DNA of 64,000 nt. It comes from Aurantiacibacter spongiae (GTDB taxonomy: Bacteria; Pseudomonadota; Alphaproteobacteria; Sphingomonadales; Sphingomonadaceae). Under the pieces are notes generated by a model. That model had not been told where the DNA came from, did no database searches, and saw nothing but the letters and a program-made list of their open reading frames with translations. The position numbers and the translations under genes were made by a program. The stretch's first letter is position 1. Each line of letters opens with the position of its first letter. The DNA is taken from the NCBI RefSeq assembly GCF_003815535.1, contig NZ_RPFZ01000001.1, positions 1 through 64,000 of the forward strand, given 5' to 3'. Shown here in pieces: positions 46,150 to 56,679 of the stretch.

Positions 46150-49100
46150 ATGCCCAAACGCACTGACATCTCGTCCATCCTCGTCATCGGCGCCGGGCCC
46201 ATCATCATCGGGCAGGCCTGTGAGTTCGACTATTCCGGCACGCAGGCGATCAAGGCGCTGCGCGAGGATGGCTACCGCGTTATCCTCGTCAATTCCAATC
46301 CCGCCACGATCATGACCGATCCGGACATGGCCGACGCGACCTATGTCGAGCCGATCACGCCCGAGATCGTCGCCAAGATCATCGCGAAGGAAAAGCCCGA
46401 CGCGCTGCTGCCCACGATGGGCGGGCAGACCGCATTGAACTGCGCGCTCAAGCTGGACGAGATGGGCGTGCTGGCCGAGCATGGCGTGGAGATGATTGGG
46501 GCCAGGGCCGACGCCATCGACAAGGCAGAAAACCGCAACCGCTTTCGCGAGGCGATGGACGCGATCGGCCTCGAAAGCGCGCGCAGCGGCACGGCGCACG
46601 ACATGGACGAGGCGCACGCCATCCTCGAGCGCACCGGCCTGCCCGCCATCATCCGTCCCAGCTTCACCATGGGCGGCACGGGCGGGGGCATCGCCTACAA
46701 CCGCGCCGAGTTCGAGCAGATCGTGCGCCACGGCCTCGACGCCAGCCCGACGACAGAGGTTCTGATCGAGGAATCGTTGCTCGGCTGGAAGGAATACGAG
46801 ATGGAGGTTGTCCGCGACAGGAACGACAACGCCATCATCATCTGCGCCATCGAGAACGTCGATCCGATGGGCGTCCATACCGGCGATTCGATCACCGTCG
46901 CCCCGGCGCTGACGCTGACGGACAAGGAATACCAGATCATGCGCTCCGCCAGCATCGCGGTTCTGCGCGAGATCGGCGTGGAGACGGGCGGATCGAACGT
47001 GCAGTTCGCGGTCAACCCGAAGGACGGCCGCCTGATCGTGATCGAGATGAACCCGCGCGTGTCGCGCTCGTCGGCGCTCGCCTCCAAGGCAACCGGCTTT
47101 CCCATCGCCCGCGTCGCGGCCAAGCTGGCGGTCGGCTACACGCTGGACGAGATCGACAACGCCATCACCGGCGCGACGCCCGCCAGTTTCGAGCCGACCA
47201 TCGACTATGTCGTCACCAAGATCCCGCGCTTCGCGTTCGAGAAGTTCAAGGGCGTCGAGCCGAAACTGTCCACCGCGATGAAGTCGGTCGGCGAGGTCAT
47301 GGCCATCGGGCGCAACTTCAAGGAATCGCTACAGAAGGCGCTGCGCGGTCTGGAGACGGGCCTCGACGGGTTCAACCGCGTCACCGAACTGGAAGGGCAG
47401 AGCCGAGAGATCATCACCGCCTCGCTGAGCCAGGCGACACCCGACCGCATCCTCAAGATCGGCCAGGCCTTCCGCGAGGGTTTCACCGTGGAGGAGCTGC
47501 ACGCGATCACCTTCTACGATCCGTGGTTCCTGCGCCATATCGAGGAGATCATCTACGAGGAGCAGATGATCGGGCAGGATGGCCTCCCCAACGATGCCGA
47601 CAGCCTGCGCCGCCTGAAGGCGATGGGCTTTTCCGACCGTCGTCTGGCAACGCTCGCGGTGCGCTCGGTCGGCGTTGCGGGCGGAATGGGCGAGACGCAG
47701 GCCAAGCGCTCGGGCCTGCTGCATGACGCCCTTCGCGCGATGGCCGGCGCGACCAGCGAGGAAGAGGTCCGCAAGCTGCGCCAGAAGCTGGGCGTGCTGC
47801 CCGTCTACAAGCGGATCGATTCCTGCGCTGCCGAATTCGAGGCGATCACCCCCTACATGTACTCGACCTACGAACAGCCGAGTTTCGGGGAAGCGGAGAA
47901 CGAGGCCTGGCCGTCCGAGCGAGAGAAGGTCGTGATCCTGGGCGGCGGCCCGAACCGGATCGGGCAGGGCATCGAGTTCGATTACTGCTGCGTCCATGCC
48001 TGTTTCGCGCTCGCCGAGGCGGGGTACGAGACGATCATGATCAACTGCAATCCGGAAACGGTCAGCACCGATTACGACACCTCCGACAGGCTCTATTTCG
48101 AACCGCTGACGGCAGAGGACGTGCTGGAAATCCTGAGGGTCGAACATAGCCGCGGCACGCTCAAGGGGGTGATCGTGCAGTTCGGCGGGCAGACGCCGCT
48201 GAAGCTCGCCGGCGCGCTGGAACAGGCGGGCATTCCGATCCTGGGCACCAGCCCCGACGCCATCGACCTCGCCGAGGACCGCGAACGCTTCGCCAAGCTC
48301 GTCGGCAAGCTGAAGCTGACGCAGCCGATGAACGGTATCGCCAAGAGCCTGGACGAAGCGCTCGCGGTGGCGCACCGCATCGGCTATCCGGTGCTGCTGC
48401 GCCCCAGCTACGTGCTGGGCGGGCGGGCGATGGAAGTCGTCGACGGCGACGCGCAGCTCGAAAACTACATCGATACCGCCGTCACCGTTTCCGGCGACAG
48501 TCCCGTGCTTGTCGATCAGTATCTGCGCGATGCCATCGAATGCGACGTCGATGCGCTGTGCGACGGCGAACAGGTCGTGATCGCCGGGGTCATGCAGCAT
48601 ATCGAGGAGGCGGGCGTCCATTCGGGCGATTCCGCCTGTTCGCTGCCGCCCTACAGCCTCTCGCCCGACATCGTCGACGAAATGAAGCGGCAGGCCGAGG
48701 CGCTGGCGCTGGCTCTCGACGTGCGCGGGTTGATGAACGTGCAGTTCGCGGTGAAGGACGGCGTCGTCTATCTGATCGAGGTCAATCCCCGCGCGAGCCG
48801 CACCGTGCCCTTCGTCGCCAAGGCGACCGGGGCGCAGATCGCCAAGATCGCCGCGCGCGTCATGGCGGGGGAGATGCTGGCGGATCTGCCGGCGGTGAAC
48901 ATCGACATCCCCTACGTCGCGGTGAAAGAGGCGGTCTTCCCCTTCAACCGTTTTCCCGGCGCGGACCCGGTACTGACGCCGGAGATGAAATCCACCGGGG
49001 AGGTGATGGGGATCGATCTCGACTTCCCCACCGCCTTCGCCAAGTCGCAGATCGCCGAGGGCAGCAAACTGCCCAAGTCGGGCACGCTCTTCGTTTCCGT

Positions 49101-49479
49101 CAAGGACAGCGACAAACCGCACATCATGGAGCCGGTTCGCCAGCTGGCGCAGATGGGGTTCGACGTTGTCGCAACCGGCGGAACGCAGCGCTACCTGGCC
49201 GAGCAGGGTCTCTCGGTGGAACGGATCAACAAGGTCGCGGAAGGGCGTCCGCACATCGTCGACCGGATGATCGACGGCGACATAGCGCTCGTCTTCAACA
49301 CCACCGAGGGCTGGCAGAGCCACCGCGACAGCCAATCGATCCGCGCTTCCGCGCTGGAAATGAAGATACCCTATTATACGACGGCAGCCGCGTCGGCGGC
49401 GGCGGCCCGGGCGATCGTCTCGGTCGATGCGAGCGCGCTTGAAGTGCGTTCCCTGCAAGACTATTATAGCCAGAGCTAA
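46150..49479 (+). CDS. carB: Carbamoyl-phosphate synthase large subunit
   Basis: Full-length synthase, 1109 aa, with two homologous halves, each with an ATP-grasp domain. The first half starts [19 protein letters not shown] and carries [13 protein letters not shown]; the second starts [19 protein letters not shown] and carries [11 protein letters not shown]. The last about 140 residues are the MGS-like allosteric domain. It uses ammonia from CarA and two ATP. Start ATG 46150 with AAGG six bases upstream. The carB ribosome-binding site lies just outside the inserted cassette, so it can be translated even though the link to carA is broken; transcription may depend on read-through across the cassette. 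Confidence 0.98.
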   Translation: MPKRTDISSILVIGAGPIIIGQACEFDYSGTQAIKALREDGYRVILVNSNPATIMTDPDMADATYVEPITPEIVAKIIAKEKPDALLPTMGGQTALNCALKLDEMGVLAEHGVEMIGARADAIDKAENRNRFREAMDAIGLESARSGTAHDMDEAHAILERTGLPAIIRPSFTMGGTGGGIAYNRAEFEQIVRHGLDASPTTEVLIEESLLGWKEYEMEVVRDRNDNAIIICAIENVDPMGVHTGDSITVAPALTLTDKEYQIMRSASIAVLREIGVETGGSNVQFAVNPKDGRLIVIEMNPRVSRSSALASKATGFPIARVAAKLAVGYTLDEIDNAITGATPASFEPTIDYVVTKIPRFAFEKFKGVEPKLSTAMKSVGEVMAIGRNFKESLQKALRGLETGLDGFNRVTELEGQSREIITASLSQATPDRILKIGQAFREGFTVEELHAITFYDPWFLRHIEEIIYEEQMIGQDGLPNDADSLRRLKAMGFSDRRLATLAVRSVGVAGGMGETQAKRSGLLHDALRAMAGATSEEEVRKLRQKLGVLPVYKRIDSCAAEFEAITPYMYSTYEQPSFGEAENEAWPSEREKVVILGGGPNRIGQGIEFDYCCVHACFALAEAGYETIMINCNPETVSTDYDTSDRLYFEPLTAEDVLEILRVEHSRGTLKGVIVQFGGQTPLKLAGALEQAGIPILGTSPDAIDLAEDRERFAKLVGKLKLTQPMNGIAKSLDEALAVAHRIGYPVLLRPSYVLGGRAMEVVDGDAQLENYIDTAVTVSGDSPVLVDQYLRDAIECDVDALCDGEQVVIAGVMQHIEEAGVHSGDSACSLPPYSLSPDIVDEMKRQAEALALALDVRGLMNVQFAVKDGVVYLIEVNPRASRTVPFVAKATGAQIAKIAARVMAGEMLADLPAVNIDIPYVAVKEAVFPFNRFPGADPVLTPEMKSTGEVMGIDLDFPTAFAKSQIAEGSKLPKSGTLFVSVKDSDKPHIMEPVRQLAQMGFDVVATGGTQRYLAEQGLSVERINKVAEGRPHIVDRMIDGDIALVFNTTEGWQSHRDSQSIRASALEMKIPYYTTAAASAAAARAIVSVDASALEVRSLQDYYSQS

Positions 49480-49574
49480 ACGACACGATCCTCCCGCATT
49501 TCGATCCCCGCACCCGCCCGCTGTGGCGGGCAGGGGCACTTGGCGGCAGGCAAATGGAAAGACTGGGGTTTGCG

Positions 49575-50042
49575 ATGCAGAAAGTGCCGATGCTGGCCGA
49601 GGGTTACGAGAAGCTGACCAACGATCTCAAGGCTCTGCGAGCGGAGCGTCCCAAGATCGTGGACGCCATCGAGGAAGCGCGCGCGCACGGCGATCTGTCC
49701 GAGAATGCCGAATACCACGCGGCCAAGGAACGGCAGGGCCAGGTCGAGGCGCAGATCGCCGATCTGGAAGACAAGACGAGCCGCGCGCAGATCATCGATC
49801 CGACGACGCTTTCGGGCGACAAGGTCGTTTTCGGCGCGACCGTGACCGTTCTGGACGAAGACGACAAGCCGTTGAAATACCAGATCGTCGGCCAGGCGGA
49901 GAGCGACGCGAAGAACGGCCGCGTGTCCTACGAAAGCCCGCTCGCTCGCGCGCTGATCGGCAAGAGCGTCGGGGAAGAGGTGGAAGTGACCGTCCCTTCC
50001 GGCGACAAGTTCTACCTCATCGACAAGATCGAGTTCGTCTGA
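49575..50042 (+). CDS. greA: Transcription elongation factor GreA
   Basis: Rescues backtracked RNA polymerase by stimulating transcript cleavage, 155 aa. The N-terminal coiled coil (about 10-75) carries the acidic tip [15 protein letters not shown], and the C-terminal FKBP-like domain includes [13 protein letters not shown] and [19 protein letters not shown] 49575 gives the family N-terminus [14 protein letters not shown]; an ATG seven codons earlier (49554) is possible. It follows carB by 95 bases, a gap that has a small GC stem (near 49513-49532) without a T-tract. Confidence 0.95.
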   Translation: MQKVPMLAEGYEKLTNDLKALRAERPKIVDAIEEARAHGDLSENAEYHAAKERQGQVEAQIADLEDKTSRAQIIDPTTLSGDKVVFGATVTVLDEDDKPLKYQIVGQAESDAKNGRVSYESPLARALIGKSVGEEVEVTVPSGDKFYLIDKIEFV

Positions 50043-50088
50043 TCTTCCCCGGGGGCGTGCGCCCCGACGGCGCCCTCTTCCTGCCGCA

Positions 50089-50337
50089 TCACTCGCCCGG
50101 CAGATCGGGTTCGAGCAGCCGGTGCAGATGCACGATGACGTATTTCATCTCCGCATCGTCCACGGTACGCTGGGCCCATCCGCGCCATGCTTCCTCGGCG
50201 GTTTCGTAGTTGGGGAAGAAGCCGACGACGTGCAGATCCTTCAGATCCTGAAACTGCAGACCGCGCGGATCGGTGACGCGTCCACCCATCACCAGGTGAA
50301 GAAGTTGCTGATCTTGCTTGGCGGGTTTGTCGGCCAT
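50089..50337 (-). CDS. DUF4170-family small protein
   Basis: 82 aa, matches the DUF4170 pattern of alphaproteobacterial proteins of unknown function: LHLVMGGRV near the start, VGFFPNYETAEEAWRGWAQRTVDDAEMRY-like core (here AEMKYVIVHLHRLLEP). It is compact and soluble with no signal. It lies 46 bases beyond convergent greA. The ribosome-binding site is weak. No function can be assigned. Confidence 0.78.
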   Translation of the reverse strand: MADKPAKQDQQLLHLVMGGRVTDPRGLQFQDLKDLHVVGFFPNYETAEEAWRGWAQRTVDDAEMKYVIVHLHRLLEPDLPGE

Positions 50338-50444
50338 GCCGGTATCGTCCTGTCAAGATGGGAGTGAATGGCTAAAACGCCCCGGCACCTACCGGCGAAA
50401 AGCCGACAGGTGCAAGGGCGCTTTTGCCGGAAGGGCGGGGACGA

Positions 50445-50936
50445 TCAACCGCGGCCGAAGGCACGCGCTATGCGCTTGCCGGTTTCTCGGCTGGCAATCC
50501 TCGCGGCGTCGCTGGACTTGTCGGCGCGGTAGGCAGCCTCCCTGCGCAGGGCACGGGTCTTGTCGCCGACCGTATCGCCGAAATCGCTGGCGCGCCGGCG
50601 ACCGGCCCGGCCGATATCTTCCGCATCGTCGGCAATATCCGCCGCGAAGGCCGAGGCGATTTCCGCTGCGACCGCAGCCAGCCCCATCGCCTTCGCCCCG
50701 CCACGGGCGGCGGCCTGTCGCGGGCCCTTGAAGAGGCCGGCGATGAGAATGCCGAGCGCCACGCCGCCGGCTGCGGCGGTCAATGGATGTTCCTTGACGA
50801 AATCGGTGAAGGCATCGGTCGCCTCACCCGCCTTTTCAGATGCCTTTTCGGTGAAGCTTTGCTGATTGCGCGCGTCTTCGCGGGCCTCGGCAGCGGCGAT
50901 GCGAGCCTTGATCTCGGCACGTTTGGGATCGTTCAT
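50445..50936 (-). CDS. ElaB/DUF883-like membrane-anchored stress protein
   Basis: 163 aa, start ATG 50936 with GGAGA upstream. An N-terminal helical, charged region is followed by one glycine-zipper membrane helix at about 47-68 (EHPLTAAAGGVALGILIAGL) and a long Ala/Arg/Asp-rich amphipathic tail. This layout matches ElaB/YqjD-type proteins that bind ribosomes or membranes in stationary phase. It is the last of a four-gene minus-strand group behind the EcfG promoter at 52500-52524; the gap to the preceding gene is 88 bases. Confidence 0.65.
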   Translation of the reverse strand: MNDPKRAEIKARIAAAEAREDARNQQSFTEKASEKAGEATDAFTDFVKEHPLTAAAGGVALGILIAGLFKGPRQAAARGGAKAMGLAAVAAEIASAFAADIADDAEDIGRAGRRRASDFGDTVGDKTRALRREAAYRADKSSDAARIASRETGKRIARAFGRG

Positions 50937-51024
50937 GTGGTGTCTCCGGGTGTGTTTCGTGTCGTGTTTCCAACGGGCTACTCGCGTGAAATGTTCCGCA
51001 GCGCCAGCGTCTGCTGGGAGGAGT

Positions 51025-51345
51025 TCAGGTGAGGTCTTCGCCGTGGAGAAGCCAGTCGGCAAAGCCCTCGAGACTGTCCCTGAACAGCCAGGCAACCACC
51101 GCCGCTATGCCGAGGGCGGCCCCGGCCGAAACCTGCCCGCGGTTGTCGTCGGCGTAGTCGATCGCGGCGTCCTTCAGGTCGCCCGCCCCTTCGCGGGTTC
51201 GGTCGAGCAGTCTTTCCCCGATATTGCGCGAGGATCCTTCGCCGGTGATATCGGCCTTGAGGTTCCGGATGTCCTGCTTGACCATCCTCTTGGCGCGCAT
51301 CCGCAGCGCGCGATCCTCTCGCAGCGCGAATTCCAGTCTATTCAT
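51025..51345 (-). CDS. Small membrane protein, stress operon
   Basis: 106 aa, unrecognised. Residues 1-55 are charged and helical with many Arg, Lys and Asp; one membrane helix at about 77-93 (GQVSAGAALGIAAVVAWLF) follows, then an acidic end. Start ATG 51345 overlaps the end of the holin-like gene by eight bases, so they are coupled. It resembles YtxH/DUF883-like envelope proteins. Function unknown. Confidence 0.68.
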   Translation of the reverse strand: MNRLEFALREDRALRMRAKRMVKQDIRNLKADITGEGSSRNIGERLLDRTREGAGDLKDAAIDYADDNRGQVSAGAALGIAAVVAWLFRDSLEGFADWLLHGEDLT

Positions 51346-51820
51346 GATCGGAAATCCCTTCGGCATGCGTATCGAGAGTGCGTCGCATGTGCTCGATCGC
51401 TCCTCGTGCCTTCCGGACAAGAAGATAGGCGACCACGCCAAGAGCAAGGACGACGACCGCAGTTGCCCCCCATGCGGTAATCAGCGGGGTCAGGGCGATG
51501 ATGAGACCGATGCTGAGCGCGATCGCGGCAATCAGCGCCACGATACCGGCCCCGGCACCGAAAATCGCCGCCGTCTTGATCCGGTCCGCCACGAATTTCG
51601 CGCGGCTCTTCTGAAAGGAAACCTCGGTATCGACATAGGTACGCACGTCGTCGACAAGCGCTTCGACGTCGTCGAACAGGGAATCGTGCACCTGCCGGGA
51701 TACCGCCTCCCCATCGGCAGAGCCCACCGTATCGACGGGCTCTGTCACGGGATTTTCGCGCGGATACTCTTCCGCGACGCCGGTTGGCGGGGCGAGGTTG
51801 GCGTCTGCTCTCGTGGCCAC
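51338..51820 (-). CDS. Phage-holin-family-like membrane protein (Holin-X type)
   Basis: 160 aa, GTG start at 51820. A polar N-terminus (1-75) is followed by two membrane helices at about 83-110 and 113-136 (IVALIAAIALSIGLIIALTPLI and a Trp-containing second segment) and a basic C-terminal helix. This matches the putative Actinobacterial Holin-X / phage holin family often found in stress-regulated envelope operons and not in phages. It sits in the EcfG group between two single-helix proteins; overlap of eight bases with the next gene. Confidence 0.72.
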   Translation of the reverse strand: MATRADANLAPPTGVAEEYPRENPVTEPVDTVGSADGEAVSRQVHDSLFDDVEALVDDVRTYVDTEVSFQKSRAKFVADRIKTAAIFGAGAGIVALIAAIALSIGLIIALTPLITAWGATAVVVLALGVVAYLLVRKARGAIEHMRRTLDTHAEGISDHE

Positions 51821-51826
51821 CGGGTC

Positions 51827-52417
51827 TTAGCGGAACAGGCGGGCGAAGAAGAAACCGGCGACGGCCGCAAGGCCGACTGCGGTGGCGGGGCTGCGACGGA
51901 TCGATTCGCGCGCTTCCTCGCTCAGTTCCTCGATGCTCTTCTCGTCGAGCTTGCGGGCGTTTTCCTGCAAGGTGCGCGAGGCGCTGCGGGCGTAATCACC
52001 GTATTTGGGGCCCAGCTTTTCGTCCAGCGTCGCCGCGTTGTCGTCGATGACGCGAGAAAGACCGGACAGAGCCTCGCTCGCCTTGTGCTTGCCCTCGACC
52101 GAAAGTTCGCTGGCCTTAGTCTTGGCGCTGGTGCCGTAACCTTCGCCGCGAGCCCTGGCCTGTTCACGATATTCGCGACCGCGGGCCTTCGCCTCGTCCC
52201 CGAGAGCGGCTGCGCCCGCCTTCGCCTCGTCGAGGGCGGCGCTGAAGCGGCTCTTGGCTTCGGACGTTCGCGGGGAGGTGGAAGCCGTTCCCGCCTCGGC
52301 GCCTGTTGTGGCGGTGGAGGGAGCCGTCGTCGCCGTCGCTGTCTTGGCGGTTGTCGGAGTGGTCGTCGTAGCGGTCGTGGCCGGGGTGGTTCCGGTCGTA
52401 TTGGGCGTGTCTGCCAT
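51827..52417 (-). CDS. Thr/Ala-rich coiled-coil stress protein
   Basis: 196 aa, start ATG 52417. Residues 1-45 are a low-complexity Thr/Ala tract, 50-165 an Ala/Lys/Glu-rich helical region with repeated amphipathic heptads, and the C-terminus is one short membrane segment (SPATAVGLAAVAGFFFARLF). The pattern resembles DUF883/ElaB-like or CsbD/apolipoprotein-type stress proteins. It is the first gene after the EcfG promoter with a leader of about 75 bases, and it is followed by the holin-like gene at six bases. Confidence 0.68.
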   Translation of the reverse strand: MADTPNTTGTTPATTATTTTPTTAKTATATTAPSTATTGAEAGTASTSPRTSEAKSRFSAALDEAKAGAAALGDEAKARGREYREQARARGEGYGTSAKTKASELSVEGKHKASEALSGLSRVIDDNAATLDEKLGPKYGDYARSASRTLQENARKLDEKSIEELSEEARESIRRSPATAVGLAAVAGFFFARLFR

Positions 52418-52436
52418 TCTTCGAACCTTTCTATGA

Positions 52437-53858
<1,422 letters not shown>

Positions 53859-53891
53859 CCCGGGGGCGACGGGCCAACCGCCGACCCGCGA

Positions 53892-55412
53892 TCAGATAAC
53901 GTCCGCAAAATCGAGAATGTTGCGAAGGTTCCTGATCGTCCCCCCGGAACCGGGATCGACGTCGATGCCGTTCGCCCTGACCGCGGGATCGGGGCTGTTG
54001 TTGAGGTAGGAATTCGGATCGGCCTTGATGAAGAACAGGATCGTCTCGCACACGATCCGGCTGCCGAGCTCTCCCAGGTGTTCCCCGTCCTGCTGGACCG
54101 CGGCCTCGCGCAGAAGGTAGTACCACAACGGCGTGCGATGATCGAAGAAGTTGTCCCGAAGTACGTCTGCGATTGTCCCGTCCTCGCCATCGGTCATTTC
54201 CCTGGCCGTAAGCGGCCTCACGGCGAACGCGTCGGCGACTGCCTGCCCGGTCGGCACCGACAGGTTGAAGGCGCGCACCAGGTTCGAGCGCGCCAGGTGC
54301 CCCAGAACCGGATCGCTGGCCCGATCGCCAAGCGGTAGCTGGAACAGGCCTCGCGCCAGCTTCGTGTCGATCTTGCGCGCCATCTGCGTGGTGCCCCCGG
54401 GATCGACGAACCGGTTCCAGTCGATCACGAAGTCGGCCTTCAGATGGCCGTCCGGCTCGAAATAGACCGGATCGCTGGTGGCGGGATCGAGCTGGCCCGC
54501 CGGCCCGAGGAGCTTCATCACCTCGATTTCGGCAGCTGCGCCGTTCAACTTGTAAAACGGCCGGATCATCGAATGACCGAAGCGAAACGCGCTGGTCGAG
54601 AATTCGAGCGGCATGAAGGCCGATGCGCGGCCCGCCGTAGCTCCCAGAAAGCGGGGTCCATTGGCGAGCGTATCGTCGACGATGTAGGGATCGCAAACCC
54701 GCTTCAGGTAATCGTTCACGACGACGTATTGGTAAGCCCAGCGCACGAGCTGGCGAGCGCGGATATATCCCGCACGCGGATCGCCGCCCTGCGCGGCCAG
54801 CACCTTGTTGTAGAATTCGATGAAGGCGAACTGGATCTGGCTTACCACCAGATTCTCGTCGTTGCGCGCGTCGGGAATCACCGCCTGCCGCCCATCTTCC
54901 CGGGGCAGGTCGCGCCTGCCGCTTCCGGTGTCGACGAAGCGCAACAATGAATAGTCGCTATCATATAGCCTGTCGGACTGCGTCACGGCGCCTGGCGCCA
55001 GCGCCGGACCTTCGCCAAACACGGAATCAAGGTCGAGTTGCGGCCGCCGTCCGTTCGTCAGGCCTTGCACGACCGCGTCAGGGTCGACGGGGAATGCCGC
55101 TTCGTTCGCGCCGATCCGGCTAAGACTGGTATCGCGGTCGGTGCGCGCGGTAATGTCGTGGTCGATGAACTGACCGAAATAGGTATAAATGGCCGGAATA
55201 TCGGAATCGAGATCGGGATGCGCCTCACCGATCTTGCCCGGGTCGGCCATCGCGCTGCCGAGCGCTCGCAGGCCGTGCAGCGTGGCTTCCGACCGCGGAA
55301 GCAGACAGGGAAGCGAACGGGCGGCTTCGGGAAACATGTAGTCGAACGGCGTGGAAAACAGGATCTCCTCTTCGGAAACCAGTCCCAGCATATGCGTGAC
55401 TTTTTCGAACAT
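53892..55412 (-). CDS. Animal-type haem peroxidase (peroxidase-cyclooxygenase superfamily)
   Basis: 506 aa bacterial member of the mammalian-type peroxidase family. The distal site YFGQFIDHDIT gives D84 (haem ester), H85 (distal) and D86 (calcium). The other haem-ester glutamate is E270 in MPLEF and the proximal histidine is H280 in FRFGHSMIRP. RNDENLVVSQIQFAFIEFYN is also typical. No signal peptide is visible, unlike secreted family members. A strong ribosome-binding site (GGGAGG) precedes ATG 55412, and a 7-bp stem lies 13 bases further upstream. Likely peroxidase on halides or organic substrates; the physiological role is unknown. Confidence 0.87.
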   Translation of the reverse strand: MFEKVTHMLGLVSEEEILFSTPFDYMFPEAARSLPCLLPRSEATLHGLRALGSAMADPGKIGEAHPDLDSDIPAIYTYFGQFIDHDITARTDRDTSLSRIGANEAAFPVDPDAVVQGLTNGRRPQLDLDSVFGEGPALAPGAVTQSDRLYDSDYSLLRFVDTGSGRRDLPREDGRQAVIPDARNDENLVVSQIQFAFIEFYNKVLAAQGGDPRAGYIRARQLVRWAYQYVVVNDYLKRVCDPYIVDDTLANGPRFLGATAGRASAFMPLEFSTSAFRFGHSMIRPFYKLNGAAAEIEVMKLLGPAGQLDPATSDPVYFEPDGHLKADFVIDWNRFVDPGGTTQMARKIDTKLARGLFQLPLGDRASDPVLGHLARSNLVRAFNLSVPTGQAVADAFAVRPLTAREMTDGEDGTIADVLRDNFFDHRTPLWYYLLREAAVQQDGEHLGELGSRIVCETILFFIKADPNSYLNNSPDPAVRANGIDVDPGSGGTIRNLRNILDFADVI

Positions 55413-55725
55413 GACACCTCCCTCTCCGGGAAGCGTGCCTCCCGGATTTGCAGCGCTTGATACGATTTTCGGGTGCGACTCGTGTTGTCCGGCACGAGGA
55501 TATGCGCGCCATGGACCGGCGCAATCGCGTTAACTTTTGTTGAAAGGAATGCGTCGGCGGGACGGCGAGAAAAGGAAATCGAATTGCGTCAGAGCGCCGG
55601 ACAGATATCCCGCGCCGCAAGATCGTTTGTCGTCGCGTTCCGTTCGCAATGTCCGCGCGAAGTTTTTGCGAAGCGCCGCTATTGCTGCGCATCCGGGCGA
55701 AAAAACGCCCCGGCTCGGCGCAGGA
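55413..55725. other. Intergenic region upstream of the peroxidase
   Basis: 313 bases without a gene. It must carry the peroxidase promoter. An inverted repeat TCCGGGA / TCCCGGA (55425-55431 and 55440-55446) sits in the peroxidase leader just upstream of its ribosome-binding site and could hide or expose it. Further off, CCGGGCG and CGCCCCGG (55693-55699, 55706-55713) enclose six A residues and lie 13 bases past the end of the next gene; this stem has no T-tract on either strand, so it is not a classical terminator. Confidence 0.5.
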
Positions 55726-56049
55726 TCATCCGGCGGGCGCCCGCTCTTCCTCGGCCTCGACTTCTTCCTCGATCGCCTCCTCGATGGGTTCGATCCGCTC
55801 CATCACCTTGCGGTTCTTCCGACTCAGCAGATACTGCCAGACGCCCCAGGCATTTATGAGCAGGAGGATCGCGTTCATCGCCGCGATCGGCATCGCATCC
55901 GTAGTCAGACCGGAAACGATCCAGATTACGGACACGGCGCAGAACAGGATGAAGCCCCAGCCGGTCGCCTTGCGCCCGAGATCGGCGGCGATCGTTCCGG
56001 CCGCCAGCATCGTTCCGATCGCGGCGATCCATTCGAGAGGTCCGTTCAT
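55726..56049 (-). CDS. Small three-helix membrane protein with acidic tail
   Basis: 107 aa, unrecognised. Three membrane segments at about 6-22, 30-48 and 53-74 (including GWGFILFCAVSVIWIVSGL) are followed by a basic stretch (LLSRKNRKVMER) and an acidic tail of Glu and Ile (78-107). It may be an inner-membrane protein with a cytoplasmic charged end. Neighbours are the peroxidase and ribH on the same strand with large gaps, so it is a separate transcript. GGAAC-16-CGCT occurs near 56060-56084, but the leader would be only four bases. Confidence 0.65.
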   Translation of the reverse strand: MNGPLEWIAAIGTMLAAGTIAADLGRKATGWGFILFCAVSVIWIVSGLTTDAMPIAAMNAILLLINAWGVWQYLLSRKNRKVMERIEPIEEAIEEEVEAEEERAPAG

Positions 56050-56259
56050 ACCGGAAGGCAGCGCGTGAAGGGGCGGGGCGTTCCACGCGCAACAAGGACA
56101 CGATCTTTATCAAGTCGCGATGCACATCGAAATGTGACGCGGTTTGACCAGACGCGATTAAGGGCACTTCATCCCCCGAGGGGTGCCCGATCAGAGCCGA
56201 ACCTGTCCCTCATCGTTCTTTTCCGGGCCGACTTCGCACGCCGTATACCACGCTGCGGA

Positions 56260-56679
56260 TCAGCGAAAACGCTCCTGCAATTCGAGCAGTCGAACCGCGG
56301 CCCGGGCCGCCTCTCCGCCCTTGTCCTTTTGCCCGGGATCGGCTCGAACCCGCGCCTGATCCTCGTTCTCCACGGTCAGGATCCCGTTGCCGATAGCAAT
56401 GCCATCCATCGTCAGCGCCATGATCGCGCGCGCGCTCTCGCCCGCGACGATCTCGAAGTGATAGGTCTCGCCGCGGATGACGATACCCAGCGCGACGAAA
56501 CCGTCATATCGGCCGCTCTCTGCCGCCAGCGCTATGGCACCCGGGATCTCCAGCGCGCCGGGGACGCTCAGAACCTCGTGCTCGTGCCCTGCCGCTTCGA
56601 GTGAAGCCGTCGCACCCCTGACGAGCATGTCGTTGAGATCGCCGTAGAAACGCGCCTCCACGATAAGAAATCGAGCCAT
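56260..56679 (-). CDS. ribH: 6,7-dimethyl-8-ribityllumazine synthase
   Basis: Penultimate enzyme of riboflavin synthesis, 139 aa, condenses the pyrimidine with 3,4-dihydroxy-2-butanone 4-phosphate. The substrate-binding region has [13 protein letters not shown] and the conserved [19 protein letters not shown] (catalytic His in the YHFE string). Start ATG 56679 shares its A with the last base of the ribBX stop (TGATG), so it is translationally coupled to ribBX. An early start of the family ([15 protein letters not shown]) is kept. Confidence 0.95.
   Translation of the reverse strand: MARFLIVEARFYGDLNDMLVRGATASLEAAGHEHEVLSVPGALEIPGAIALAAESGRYDGFVALGIVIRGETYHFEIVAGESARAIMALTMDGIAIGNGILTVENEDQARVRADPGQKDKGGEAARAAVRLLELQERFR

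Noticed and set aside
49511-49532. GC-rich stem between carB and greA as a terminator
   Set aside because: The stem is short and no T-tract follows, so read-through into greA is likely.
47329-49539. Long minus-strand open frame opposite carB
   Set aside because: Antisense shadow; CarB is full length with both ATP-grasp halves.
51338-51820. Prophage remnant suggested by the holin-like gene
   Set aside because: No other phage genes are near; such holin-family proteins occur in chromosomal stress operons.
55693-55713. Stem enclosing six A residues as a terminator
   Set aside because: On neither strand is it followed by a T-tract; the A/T run is in the loop.
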